Below, piece by piece: positions 34,203 through 44,812 of a stretch of DNA of 64,000 nucleotides. A program made the translations under genes and the position numbers. The DNA is taken from the NCBI GenBank assembly GCA_022495005.1, contig JAGYXB010001757.1:348034-412033 (forward strand), in the 5' to 3' direction. The stretch comes from Rhyacophila brunnea (taxonomy: Eukaryota; Arthropoda; Insecta; Trichoptera; Rhyacophilidae). Under the pieces are notes generated by a model, which did not search any database, had not been told where the DNA came from, and was given only the letters and a program-made list of their open reading frames with translations. The stretch's first letter is position 1, and every line of letters starts with the position of its first letter.

Positions 34203-34895
34203 ACGTTCTAGAAAGAATGAATAATAATAAAAATTTTAATAATAATAAGAAAAAATTCAAATAATTATCGTAATACGTCTGACAATAATCATTGAAAACT
34301 ATACAAGGAAGAAAATTATACGCTGTCGCAGGTGCAAAACAATGACCGCTCGTTTCATTATTAAAATGGATGTTTACAATGGCGCCTGCGGTGGAAAAAA
34401 AATGGCAAGCCACCGCATCGTGATGCTGCACAGGATCTCCGTCACCTTCTATTGTCCCCGGCCAGATGTATGGCGCACTTTGCTTTGTCGTAACATTGTT
34501 TTATGCAAGCAATTTTACCGCGGAAATTATTACGAACCGCCCCTGGATGGTTTTATTATGCATGGGGCTAAAAGCTTGGCAGTATCGACGCTTCCCGCGT
34601 AAATATCGTAAATAACACAAAAAATATCATTAATATTACGTTTCTTTCTTACACTGATCAATATCTTACATTATGAAGTCTTAGAGTCAGAATATTAGTT
34701 TAATTTTAGTTTGGAGATGGTAAAATTATGTTTCAAAATTACTAAAATATTTTAATATATAGTTTATAACCCATCTGAAAAAATATACATTTATACAAAC
34801 ATTTGTCCCAAATGGCAAATGAGAAGCTATCTTTCAGCATGCCCTGCGAATTTCATAAGAAGGTAGTTTATTGTATTAAAAGTGTGACATTTTTA
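34203..34895. other. Intergenic with a GC-richer patch at 34340-34610
   Basis: 34342-34602 is open on plus for 86 codons and compositionally distinct. The translation (MTARFIIKMDVYNGACGGKK) has no recognised domain. It may be a conserved non-coding element or an old gene fragment. Confidence 0.35.
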
Positions 34896-35207
34896 ACCTT
34901 ATCACTGCGAGCCAATTTTTTTTAGGTGGACACTTGTACACCAGCTATTTTCGGAATAAAATAAATCCTTTAAAAAATATGAAATAGGAACGGAATGATA
35001 AATATTTGTGAAAACTTACCAACACAACATGTTCATCGAGTTTAACGTGAATATTTTCACACTAAAATGATAAATTTTATTTGGAAAATATATACAGAAT
35101 GTATATTCAGTAGTTATGACGTTTACAAGAACCCGCGAGTTAATTCGTCCATGGCCTGACGCGACATACATGCTTTGGCGAGTTAGTTCGTTGTTGGCAC
35201 GGATCAG
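34896..35207 (-). repeat. About 300-bp interspersed repeat, copy 2 (inverted)
   Basis: The reverse complement matches 10017-10316 throughout, including GCATGTATGTCGCGTCAGG, CCATGGACGA, GTGAAAATATTCACG and AGTGTCCACCTAA. Both ends of homology coincide in the two copies, supporting a discrete mobile unit. Confidence 0.65.
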
Positions 35208-35329
35208 ATTAAATACCATGAAATAATTGAGTCCAGTTAGCTATTTGGTAAAAAGAAAAGAGAATTTCCTCAACTACGTAAGATGACATAATATAATATG
35301 TTAATCTTGAAATATCAAGCGATATATCG

Positions 35330-35490
35330 TAGCAAGGAGAGACAATCTAGACCTCGAAGCCTCTGGATTAATGAATTAGTTAAGTTATGTGGAAGTTCGT
35401 GAGAATGCAATGCTTATGACGGAGAGGAATGAAATCAACTTGGCGAGGATTGACAAAGGCTGATAATGGTAAGTATACATACATGATACA
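35330..35490 (+). pseudogene. Non-LTR ORF2 C-terminal scrap
   Basis: The plus strand reads RPRSLWINELVKLCGSS, and nucleotides run parallel to 54700-54860 (GGAAGT, GCAATGC, GAGAGGAATGAAA-like block, GGCTGAT). Frameshifted and tail-less; an old copy of the same family. Confidence 0.45.
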
Positions 35491-36360
35491 TTCCTACTAA
35501 ATACTAATTATTACTATTAAAATATTACTTGATACAGAGGACACTTAAATATCATTGAGACTACCTGAGCCAGTCCAACTCTTTTCTTTTCCCTCTAAAA
35601 TCTTTATTTAAGCACCGCGGTGCATCAGTCTCGTGCAGCTCCGTATCGCGATAGCAGATTCAGGTAGTAAAATCTTTTTTCCGTCACGTTTTAACCATCA
35701 TGGAAGGTGGCCCTGCATAACTACGACTGTACATATATGACATGTAGAGATGGGGAACCTAAATCAATATTAAATAGATTCTTAACCATACCCTAGTAAT
35801 TGTCATTCAATCTTGTAGGTATTCTATTCGCAATGCTTTCAAACCATAGTCCATAACCATCAACTCAATCTTTAGAAACATATATTGTTATTTATACGAA
35901 ATAATATGTGCATATAAAGAAATAATAACAGTAGTTACAAACAATGACATTGAAGAAAACCTCAAAAGAAGTACCCTAAATACATAAATGAAGTTGAAAA
36001 AATAGACTATTATAACCAAAGTTGCCAGAACTAAAATTATTTTTGAATAAACAACTGGCTTGTAAACGTTGAATTTGGCTTATAGAGTTAAATCTAGCGT
36101 ATTTTAACACCGCAAAAAGCTTAGAACTTACTTCATAGTAAAGTTAGAATATTATACCAGATTTGCATTGAAAAACATCATGCTAGTCTTTTGTACATAC
36201 ATAATATTTTACACTAAAATAAACATACACAATATTATGTAAAAAATATTCACTAAATTTATTACCTGCAATAATTTTAATTTTATAAGTTTATTAGTTG
36301 TAAAATACTAAATTATTTTTCAATATTTGTTTTTGTAAAAATAATATTATTAATTACTAT
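35491..36360. other. Intergenic; small GC patch at 35600-35690
   Basis: No gene. CACCGCGGTGC and TCTCGTGCAGCTCCG lie in an otherwise AT-rich tract; no function is assigned. Confidence 0.35.
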
Positions 36361-36600
36361 TACTACTTTTCACCATGTTCGATCCTTAGAGGATCATATG
36401 AGCTTCCATAAAGTGTAGGTTTTATTAACAGATTTTGTTTTTACGAGAAATGGATGTTAGCCACTTGATCAGCCTATTGGTCCATAATCTGACTCCAAAC
36501 ACAAATTTAAAAACAATATGTGTGTTTGCGAGACCTAGGATTCGAACCTGGGACCCACGTCATTATAAGCCTATGTTTTAGCTGCTCAGACATAGAGGCC
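36361..36600 (-). repeat. tRNA-derived SINE, family 1, copy c
   Basis: Minus order: AGCAGCTAAAACATAGGC head, GGGTCCCAGGTTCGAATCC with a near-consensus B box, then AATAGGCTGATCAAGTGGCT, TTTCTCGTAAAAAC and GATCGAACATGGTGAAAAG with a TAGTA tail. All family-1 landmarks are present. Confidence 0.85.
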
Positions 36601-38027
36601 CATATGAGCCTTAATAATTATGATATAATATTTTTAAAAGAATGATGGTAGTTCTAAACACTTTTTGACTTGCGAAAATCTAGCATTTTTTCTTCCATAT
36701 AGATAAACTTATCGGAAAATTCCCACTGTAATTGTCAAATCTGGCAAATACTGACGAAATCAAAAGAAAGGGTTTCAACCCATTTTAGATTCACTAAAAC
36801 AGTCAATTTTGTTAATTATTAAATTTGCAGATGTTGTGAAGAAAAACTATAAAAAAATATTTAGTCAAGAACTAATGGGATTTTTTTGCTACCAAAACGA
36901 AAAAAATACAGTAAAATGAAGATTAAATATAAACAAATATAGTGTATACTGCTATATGTGAACAGACAGATTGCTTCATCTTATTATTACCTACACTGAG
37001 ATAGATAGCAAAATATGTGAAACCATCAGAATTTAGATGACTATAAAAGCATAAAATATCACGACAATATTATATTGTATCATACGCCAACTTACAAAAT
37101 ATTTTTTATGTGTCTAAAAGTTGCATTGTCGCCATCAAGTACTGCAACAAGTCTTTATCTCTCTTGTTATAGTCAAAAATCTGTGAGATTTACCAATATT
37201 TTAGAAACAATCTTTTGGAAGGAACATCACTGTGTAATGACATTAATTCAAAATACGAAACAAATCGAGCCGATTTTCAAGGAAGAGCTTTTGTTAGATG
37301 CAAATTTGAAAAGAGAACGTTGCACAACGCATCTAATTTTGTATTGATTTTAAATCGTACACTGAAAATGAGCTTTATATTATAGATGTTATCTAAATAT
37401 TGAAATGAGCTGTTATTCCAAAGTACGGAAAAATGTTAATATTTTCATATTTATTATCGATTATTATTCTTGAAAGAAAGAAAAAATATTGAACAATAAT
37501 AAATATGCCGGATATTTTTTGTTTAATTTGAATTATATAACCAACTAATTCGTAAATGCTTATCTTAAGGTCATGGTAATGGGCATAGTTTAATTTAGCA
37601 GAACATAATATAATGCCAGCTAGTGTGCTAATTTGCAAATGGTTTGCTTTCCAAACAAGTGAATTAAGTTTTCCCCCCTTCAGGCTTTTCCTTCCCCCAA
37701 CCACTGGTGAACCGAATTGGAGTTGGTGAAATGAATATCACACCCCAGTTAAAGCCTTCGTATATATTAATATATAATATAAGTACTACATATTTAATTA
37801 AAGGATATTGTGAAGGTTTTTGGATAAAAAGCTGGCGATTACATAAGTGTATATAATATACCGGGTTTTAATGTTCTATATATTATTATTTATTAGGCCT
37901 CTCACGCACTGTCAAATGGTCTATGGCAACGACGGTTGCTTGCAATTAATCCGTATAGCTGTTTGTCGCAACTAAATGCATATACACTGATTTCCTTTCT
38001 TGTGCTTCGTGGTTACTGACCACCTAG
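36601..38027. other. AT-rich intergenic DNA
   Basis: Small frames at 37075-37347 and 37393-37704 have no recognised homology. The former (FTNILETIFWKEHHCVM) is not obviously low-complexity but is isolated. Confidence 0.4.
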
Positions 38028-38436
38028 TAGCGCCTGTACACGTGCATGTATTTACTGGCGGCGATAGTGCGCATTTTAAACTATCGTTACAATAACTGTT
38101 TACACGTCTCCAACTGTCTGACTGACTGTCTCCAATCTCACTCTTTAGGAGTGAGCGAGATGCGATGTTGTCATTATATGCTACTATTCCGTACTATTTT
38201 GACAGGTAATGAAAATCGGTCAAAATGAAAATTCGTTCGTAGTTCGATTTTTAACCGGCAAGTTTGCCACTACCGTTCTACTGCTTAGGCGCAAATAGAA
38301 AAAAATCCACTGTCGCGTGAAAATTCAGATTCATTTTTGATTCATGCATGCAACCTTGCCAACTGCAGGATAATACATTTTTATCCATGCATTTTCTTAC
38401 TATCAACAGTAAATTCATGCACGTGTAAACGGGGTA
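38028..38436 (+). mobile_element. PIF/Harbinger-like MITE, copy 1
   Basis: The ends pair as inverted repeats around ACACGTGCATGNATTTACTG. Three-base flanks are TAG and TAA. The element matches, inverted, 51403-51822 (shared CATTTTAAACTATCG, GACAGGTA, TGCAGGATAATA). It encodes nothing. Class assignment rests on the TTA duplication of the second copy. Confidence 0.65.
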
Positions 38437-38462
38437 TAACACTACCCTAACTCTGCATAAAT

Positions 38463-38648
38463 GGCGGCCCTCGTGGTGCAGTGCACGAGGCGTAGGTCTT
38501 CCATCCGGAAACTCTGGGTTCGATCCCGGTGAATACACAATATATTTATCTGATTTTTTTAAAGCCTGGGCGTTTATTATTATTAAAACTTACTAACAAC
38601 CAGCATGTACGAAAAAGCAAGGATATCGCTATTAATAATTAAAAAAAA
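38463..38648 (+). repeat. tRNA-derived SINE, family 2, copy a
   Basis: The head GGCGGCCCTCGTGGTGCAGT resembles a tRNA A-box region, and GGGTTCGATCCCGG is a good B box. The body has GCCTGGGCGTT and ACTAACAACCA, then CGAAAAAGCAAGGA and an A-rich tail. A second copy lies inverted at 48739-48926. Confidence 0.8.
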
Positions 38649-38985
38649 CTCAACTTGATGGTCAATAAAAATTAAAATTAAACTTAACCATCATAAAATT
38701 TAAAAAAAAAGTTTATAAACTAAGGTAAATCATTAACTCACTTAATATGATTGAGCACTCTGAATAGATTCACGAAATAAAAAACCAACTAAACTGCATT
38801 ACAGATGGCAGTAAGTATATTATTATCACCACAATAAGACGATATTAGTAATTATATTATTATTTTTTACAGGATTTGGTCTGAAATGACACTTGACGAA
38901 AAAGAAGGAAAATGTATAACGTTGATGACAGTTTCGTTAATAAAGATGATACTATCGACCGAGCTACTAAATAGAATTTGAATTT

Positions 38986-39050
38986 GAATTCTAATGGATT
39001 TAAGATTTGTACAATTACATTTGAGTCGTTTTATGCAACCCGTGTTTCTA
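38986..39050 (-). repeat. Partial hammerhead-like repeat unit
   Basis: Minus reads GAAACACGGGTTGCATAAAA, CGACTCAAATG and AATCCATTAGAATTC. This corresponds to the 3' half of the unit seen at 52540-52830. The core upstream is lost. Confidence 0.5.
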
Positions 39051-39152
39051 TTGTTATCCTTGATTTAATAGGTAGGTGATAAAGTTTTACCAACTTTATT
39101 ATGTTAAACAGACATAACTTAAAAATACCTCTGAAAATAGTAGTGGGTATTG

Positions 39153-39560
39153 TTACACTCCCAAATGGTCCCCATTTGGGGATGTCTCTGTGAATCTGGA
39201 AAAGCCTAATCGGTACCAAGTCAACAAATAGTAAGGGTTGATTACGAAAATAAATAATAATAAACCGGCAACGTTGTACATGGTTGGCGGCAAAAATTTC
39301 ATATTGGCAACGTCGTATTGGTATCGCTTCGTAAGCGGCCGTTTTTTTTCGGCGCGACAGAACGCTACAAAAAGCCAAATCGCAAACACATACATATCGT
39401 CCTCCGTAAAAAAATATATAAAATGTAGTAACCTAGTAGATATTAACGCAAATAAATCTCGTCGTTTCCACCACAATTCCGGTGTGTTATTTGTCCACCT
39501 CCAAGTCCCGAACCCAGACGAAAAACCTAAGAAAAATAAAAGTGATGGCGTTTTTTCACT
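39153..39560 (-). pseudogene. Decayed paralogue of the small membrane protein
   Basis: The second-exon frame reads MYVFAIWLFVAF, then YNVAGLLLFIFVI and LGFSRFTE, ending GDHLGV before TAA. The exon-1 region encodes FRLGSGLGGGQITHRNC in its own frame. The donor found in the 5.9-kb copy (AAG|GTATAT) is changed to GAGATTT here, so splicing is probably lost. The middle (AEKKRPLTKRY) has diverged. It may now be a pseudogene, or one frame may read straight through the former intron. Confidence 0.45.
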
Positions 39561-39760
39561 TTCGTAAATGGAGGGAGATGACAGTATTATATCTGAGGTG
39601 TTTTCAAGTTATGTATGTTCAATATATAGAATAATACATTCCCAAAATCTTGTGAATTATTCGTTGAATAAAACAAATAGTTAATTTATGGTATTAATTT
39701 ATTATATAAGTTATTAATCAATTAATTAATTAACTGTATTCGTTATCAGTGTGTATTTAT

Positions 39761-39832
39761 CACTGGTGAGTGCACATAGTGCCTAAAGATGCCGAAAGGC
39801 GAAACCCGGGTCGCAAAAACCGACCTCTAGAA
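39761..39832 (+). repeat. Hammerhead-like repeat unit, plus copy
   Basis: 39780-39815 holds helix I TGC/GCA, core CTAAAGA (one change from CTGAAGA), T, helix II GCC/GGC with a GAAA loop, core GAAA, and a terminal GGTC. It is preceded by GGTGAGTGCACATAG and followed by AAAAACCGACCTC. Flanks match the 52.5-52.8-kb foldback. Confidence 0.6.
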
Positions 39833-40373
39833 TATAATATTTTATATGAAAGTAAGTACGAACTCAAATACTGCATAATTTGCATAGTATTGCATGCGAA
39901 CATATTTTCAGAATGCACTTTAAAGAATTTTCAACAAAACTATGTCGATAAATTCAACATATGTCGGAATGTGTGATTTTTTTTCACCAGTTCGGCGGTT
40001 TTAGGTAAAGTTTTTCCGCTTGCTAGTTGTTTGTGGTTTTTCATGTTTATTCCGGTAAATGGCTCCATTGCCCGCCAAACGCTTAGGTTTTGAAACAATG
40101 CCAGAAATTCCGGGTACCGTTTTAATTTTTAAGGAGAATTTGAATAATACAGTTCATTATACAGATCATTTAGATTATTTCAGGAAAAACTCCAACGATA
40201 CAATACTACTAACCACAATCCAAACGAGGAAGTTTCATTTTATGTTAGATATTATAATACTTATTTCATTTTTCTGAAATAAATTTGCGTTTTTATTAGT
40301 ATTTCTATTAAAAATTTAATATACATAATTTGAAAACATCTCATGCATATACACACTAGAAAAAAATATGACA
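39833..40373. other. Intergenic, nothing recognised
   Basis: Short frames at 39770-39976 and 40059-40277 were examined. The first runs through the hammerhead-like repeat; the second (LPAKRLGFETMPEIPG) resembles no known family. Confidence 0.35.
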
Positions 40374-40565
40374 CCCGACGGGACTTGAACCTGTATCTAC
40401 TGGATTCGCGCCAGTATGTTTTACCATTAAACTACGGACTCCTTAGATATTTACGACAATCTTAACTAGTAGTTGTTACATGAAATGCTTTTGTAATAAT
40501 TGCGTTATAATGTTGGCTATCGGTTTTAGTATATTAAATTAAGATATTTATCAATGAATTCCTTA
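40374..40565 (-). repeat. tRNA-like repeat with body
   Basis: Minus strand: body (CGTCGGTTGGTAAATAAGG, AGCCAACATTATAACGCAAT, AACTACTAGTTAAG), then GGAGTCCGTAGTTTAATGG, the anticodon-arm stem ACTGG/CCAGT, and CAGGTTCAAGTCCCG (T arm). The seven-base loop lacks the invariant U33 and the acceptor stem pairs poorly, so it is not a working tRNA. The body matches 6510-6690. Confidence 0.65.
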
Positions 40566-41048
40566 TTTACCAACCGACGTCACGGATCACTCCATTATTT
40601 AGTTTCTATAACGCACGAATACTTGCTAATAATTAATAAACTATTTCTTTTATTCAACGAATAAGACACAAGATTTTAGAATGTATTCATATACATACTA
40701 GAAAAAATCATTTGAGTAAACACCTGCGAGCATCGGCTAATCCGAGGGCATGCGCGAATCTTTTTGCGCACGTGGAAATATCGACAATTGAGTGGATCAC
40801 TAAAAATCTATTTCTTTCGGCACTGTTCACACCATCAAACACGCAGTGTATACTTCCGCGTTCCTAGGTCGGCTCATCCAATGCTCGCATGTATATATAA
40901 GGCACTAGGGTACCCAATTTACTTCACACGTTATGTCATTTACAGGTAACCTACTTATACCCATGTATTTTGTCTTTTTAGTATTTAGATTGAAGCCATA
41001 TTAATTATCACATGTCCTTAATTTTGACCCATTAAAATGTATTTGATA
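40566..41048. other. Intergenic, nothing recognised
   Basis: No supported gene or repeat was found. Confidence 0.35.
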
Positions 41049-41107
41049 GCCCCCGTAGTCTAGTGCGTAAGATGCTGGCTTTTCACCAGGTGGCTCCGGG
41101 TTTGATC
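41049..41107 (+). repeat. tRNA-Glu-like relic
   Basis: CCCCCGTAGTCTAGTGCGTA matches the eukaryotic tRNA-Glu D-arm region. The anticodon arm CTGG-CTTTTCA-CCAG carries TTC, the Glu anticodon. The T arm is GGGTTTGATCACC. The acceptor stem is not closed at the 3' side, so it is a pseudogene or the head of a SINE. Confidence 0.6.
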
Positions 41108-41214
41108 ACCGATGAGGTCACAATATTATTATTGACATAATGTAATAAATTATGAATTCCTTAATGCTGGGAGTTTTTCTACTGTAATTGAGCTTCACAG
41201 TCTGTCTTCACTAT

Positions 41215-41515
41215 CTCTCTTTCTCTTTCACCCTGTCACGACCCAGCATTGGGGCATAGTGTAAGCGCAGGTTCGCGTCACTTCCCTCGATCCATCGCCA
41301 GCTCTTGCGCCTTCCGCTATTCCAGACCTGCAGTGCGTAGATCGCTTTTGTCGCACCGCTGAAGGGTGAGGGAGGGCCGGTCATGACGATGGAACCCTTG
41401 AGGCTGTGCCACAAGGGTACGAAGTGTCGCATTCTTTGGCGGCATCCGGTACATATGTCCCAGCCACGTAAAACACCTCTTCGTGATTACCTCAATCACC
41501 GAATACTGCTATGTC
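41215..41515 (-). pseudogene. Non-LTR ORF2 C-terminal fragment
   Basis: Minus: IEVITKRCFTWLGHMYRMPP, then the QRCDKSDLRTAGLE and WRWIEGSDANLRL frames, ending just before ACAGGGTGAAAGAGAAAGAG. It is the same family as the 44.3-kb insertion but 5'-truncated, with a degenerate purine tail. No convincing TSD was found. Confidence 0.7.
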
Positions 41516-41596
41516 TGCTAATAACGTCTGTTTAATAACGAAAATTTAATATATACAGTTATAATTCCAAACACTCGTATTATAATATACGAGAAC

Positions 41597-42840
41597 CAGT
41601 GGCGCACCCAGGGGCAGGGGCCCCTGGCACCCTCCAAACATAAAAATTATCAGAATGATTTTAAACATTGAAATTATAAGCCAATAAACTATACCTTAGA
41701 CTTAGACAAATAAAAACACGACAAAAAAATGATTTGTAATATTCTCCAGCACCCTTTTTAAATAAATTTAAAAAAAACACAAAAATTTCGAAACAATTAT
41801 GTCGGATTTTTTTAGAAACCCAATCCCTAATGGAACTGTCAAAAAATTCTCGGTGTCCACCCGAATTCCGGAGTGGTGTAGGGCTGACAGAGCTCTAGCC
41901 TGGGGGGCCTGGCTGTGGAGGGCCCAGCGTGTCGGGTCGACCATATAAGTGAAATAAACACACATCATAAATTAGCTTTAATAGTAAAAAAAATTGCCTG
42001 CGGCATACTTCATGACCATGAACATTTTAAATTATATAGTCATGCAATATATTTTCTGATTATTATATGTCGATACTCAACAGCTCCATTATTAAAGTAG
42101 ACATATTAAAAATCGCTAATAATTAACTGTATAAGAACCCTTAATTTGAACTAAAACACAATTTTAAAAACGTTAATGTAGTGTTTCACACTGCCTTTAA
42201 TCTTAACGGTAGGTAGGGGGCCCGCCAAATATCTTAGCCTGAGAGCCCGTTTCAGGATGTGGGGGGCATGGTGTAGGTACACCGAATGCAATAGACAAAA
42301 GACCGATAAACGATAAATTAGGCTGTGTTGTGTTGAGTAGGTTTCTGTATAATTTTAATGCAATAATACTTTTTTTGTCCATTTTCAATTAATATTTTGG
42401 AACCTCAAAATTAAAAAAACAACCAAAAATCAACGATAAACATTCGGCGAAAAGAACGACTACACCCACTATAGTCAGGGGTGGTGTAAATCAAAAGAAC
42501 ATTTTTTTTCAGTGGAATTCAGCATAAATATTGTAGCTCTCTAGACCAAGCGGATAGCACAGCCGCCATTATTTGAGTAATGATTTAGCATACTAGGCGC
42601 ACATGTCCTGCATGGTCGCTGTTAGTCACTTCCAGTCCGCCGGTCGCTGATGATACGCTCAACGTTTACCGCCACTATGCCTCCAATTTAATAATAACTA
42701 GAAGAAACTGTAGAAATATGCCGCCTTGTATTGTAAAAATATGTAAAAATAATTATATGAAGAAGAAAAAAAGCCTATGGGACTAATTTAAATTCTCCTC
42801 CTTGGGCTCCCCCCAATATTAAATCCTGGGTGCGCCACTG
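41597..42840. mobile_element. hAT-like non-autonomous element, 16-bp perfect TIRs
   Basis: The left end CAGTGGCGCACCCAGG at 41597-41612 is matched perfectly inverted at 42825-42840. Flanking octamers are ACGAGAAC and ACGAGGAC, one mismatch, fitting an aged 8-bp hAT TSD. The 1244-bp interior has GC-rich subterminal tracts (GGGGCCCCTGG) but no transposase frame. It depends on an unseen helper, if any. Confidence 0.78.
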
Positions 42841-43334
42841 ACGAGGACATAAGTATTTGGGAGATTTGTTTTCCCTCTCTCGTCTTTTTATCTCTACGTA
42901 CAAATTGACAAATTATTTATCCTTGTTAAATAATTTGTTAGATGCAATCTTTAGACCATGTCGGTTCTATACGCTCCGCTCGAAATAGGTGAGTTTTATA
43001 AATTAACATTCTTTTTCCGGGAAAAAAATATTCGTTAACCTAATTGTTCCTCTTCGCATTGAAACGGTTTACCTGGATACATATATATACTAGTATATTG
43101 GCGCCGGTAGGTAATTGTAGAAAAATAAATATTCGGTGGTTGGGTGCGACGGGAAATAACAGCGTGCAAACTGCCAACGTTTTGTCCTATGTATGCGTAA
43201 ATTTGTAGGAACTATTGCATATTCTGGTACACCAGTTATGGTAAACCTAATTGTATTCCAATTTCAAGGTAGTGGCAATGACCTTAGCTTGTTGGGCGTA
43301 GATAAACGATTATATCAATATATTATACTGGTTC
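42841..43334. other. Intergenic, nothing recognised
   Basis: No supported gene or shared repeat was seen. Confidence 0.35.
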
Positions 43335-43860
43335 CACTTTTTGCAGTGGACTGTTGATGCTGATTGCTTTAAGATGCTGGTTGGTAGATAACGGATCTAG
43401 GAGAGGAAGTTAACAGGATACCAGACACTGACCTTTTGTGTTGAGAGGGCTGGCGCGCGATGGAGCTGGTTCGGTGTTCACATACTCACGCACTGGTAAA
43501 CGGACAGTTCGGAATGTCACTCTCAATATTTTAATTTTGTCTTTGGATAAATGATGATGAAATGTTCAAGATGGATGATAGACGCGACGTTCGCTGAAAC
43601 CGTAACAGATTTGGCGCAACGAAGATTGAACAGATGCGTTTTGGATAAATCACTCTGTAATTAATGACGGCTTAGGTTTATCAAGCCAAGGCGCGTCCAC
43701 TGTCTTAAAGTAGCTAAACTTAACTTTTATCACGGTTAATCATGACCCGTGACAGGTGGTCGCCTGGTCTTATAACGATAATTGGAGATTTGAGGTTGGT
43801 GGAAAGAAACGATGAATGTGACCATAATTGGCCCAACCATATACTTAGAAAGTGATTGAT
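43335..43860 (+). repeat. About 480-bp interspersed repeat, copy 1
   Basis: Shares long homology with 48112-48565 in the same orientation: TTTTTGCAGTGGACTG, AACAGGATACCAGACACTGA, TTCGGAATGTCACTCTCA, GATAGACGCGACGTTCGCT, GGTCGCCTGGTCTT and TTGGCCCAACCATA. It is less AT-rich than its flanks. No ORF survives. It may be a retroelement 3' region or a gene-derived repeat; the class is unknown. Confidence 0.65.
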
Positions 43861-44062
43861 GTGTTAACATAACACCATCAAGTAACGCGTAACAATCATA
43901 TTCGGGTAAGCTTTATACCTGAATAATAGTCAGTGTATTTTAAATATAATTAACGTATAATTGGTTTATTGGCCTTAAAAAATCGTAAAGTGGCAATGGC
44001 ATGATTTTTGTTAATATCTCGCGGTGCGGTGACGGAGAGTTGATGTTTGACCTTCTCCATTA

Positions 44063-44126
44063 TACCGTGTCCACACTGGCAACCTACCAACGAGGCCAGC
44101 AACTTGTTGCCAGTGTGGATCCAGCA
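44063..44126. mobile_element. Short TTA-flanked MITE, TGTCCACACTGGCAAC family
   Basis: ACCGTGTCCACACTGGCAAC on the left and GTTGCCAGTGTGGATCCAGC on the right, flanked by TTA on both sides. At 64 bp it is an internally deleted relative of 58825-58944 and 60928-61082. Confidence 0.7.
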
Positions 44127-44332
44127 TTAGTCTTCGGCTGAGTGGAGGAGGTACACAGCCTCTGATTAGGTATTGATGGTCCGTCAAACGTCAAAAATTC
44201 AATAAAAGATGTTAAATTTATTATCTAAGTAGTAGAGAATCAGAAATAAAAATATTTTTTAAATATTTTCAATATTGAAGGTTTTTGTAAAAACACGTAG
44301 TAAATAACTTATAAACTATTTATACATTCAGT
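44127..44332. other. Short intergenic spacer
   Basis: Nothing recognised. Confidence 0.4.
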
Positions 44333-44343
44333 AGTATAGTACA

Positions 44344-44801
44344 AAAGCCGAGACTCTTGAAGCTTAGTAAGATGCCATGTCTCACAGCCATACAGGAGCA
44401 CAGGTAGCACGCACGCGTTAAGAGTCTCGGCTTTTGAGCTTTGAGAATCGATGTCGAATTTTAGGGGTACATTGGTACGACCGCGTTACAAACACCGAGT
44501 TTGTGAGCAGACACAGCAGCTTTCGGTGATTGAGGTTATCACGAAGAGACGCTTTACGTGGCTGGGACACGTATTCCGGATGCCGCCAAAGAGTAACTTC
44601 GTACCTTTGTGGCACAGCCTCAAGAGCTCCGTTGCCTTTCGGCCCTCCCTCACCTTGCAGCGGTGCTACAAGAGTGACCTACGTGCTGCAGGTCTGACAT
44701 GGCGAGAGGCGCAAGAGTTGGCGATGGACAGATGGAAGTGGCGCGAACTTGTGCTTGCTCTATGCCCCAATGTTGGGACGTGACAGGGTGGAAGAAGAAG
44801 A
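44344..44801 (+). mobile_element. 5'-inverted (twin-primed) non-LTR insertion with 11-bp TSD
   Basis: AGTATAGTACA flanks both sides (44333-44343 and 44802-44812). From about 44415 to 44801 the plus strand encodes the ORF2 tail (SRLLSFENRCRILG, WYDRVTNTEF, then after a frameshift RRFTWLGHVFRMPP, LTWREAQELAMDR) and ends in GAAGAAGAAGAA. From 44344 to about 44422 the minus strand encodes the part just upstream (LNACVLPVLLYG, CETWHLTKLQ). The block AAGAGTCTCGGCTTTTG is present in both segments as an inverted duplicate. This is the structure left by twin priming. Confidence 0.88.
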
Positions 44802-44812
44802 AGTATAGTACA

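Noticed and set aside
34342..34602. 86-codon plus ORF in a GC-richer patch
   Set aside because: No homology was recognised, there are no splice sites and no repeat partner; treated as a compositional patch.
40374..40446. Candidate functional tRNA gene on minus
   Set aside because: The acceptor stem pairs poorly, U33 is missing and the same unit with its body is repeated at 6.4-6.7 kb, so it is a tRNA-derived repeat.
41215..41515. TSD search around the minus non-LTR fragment
   Set aside because: Only GTCTGT is shared between flanks, too short to support a duplication.
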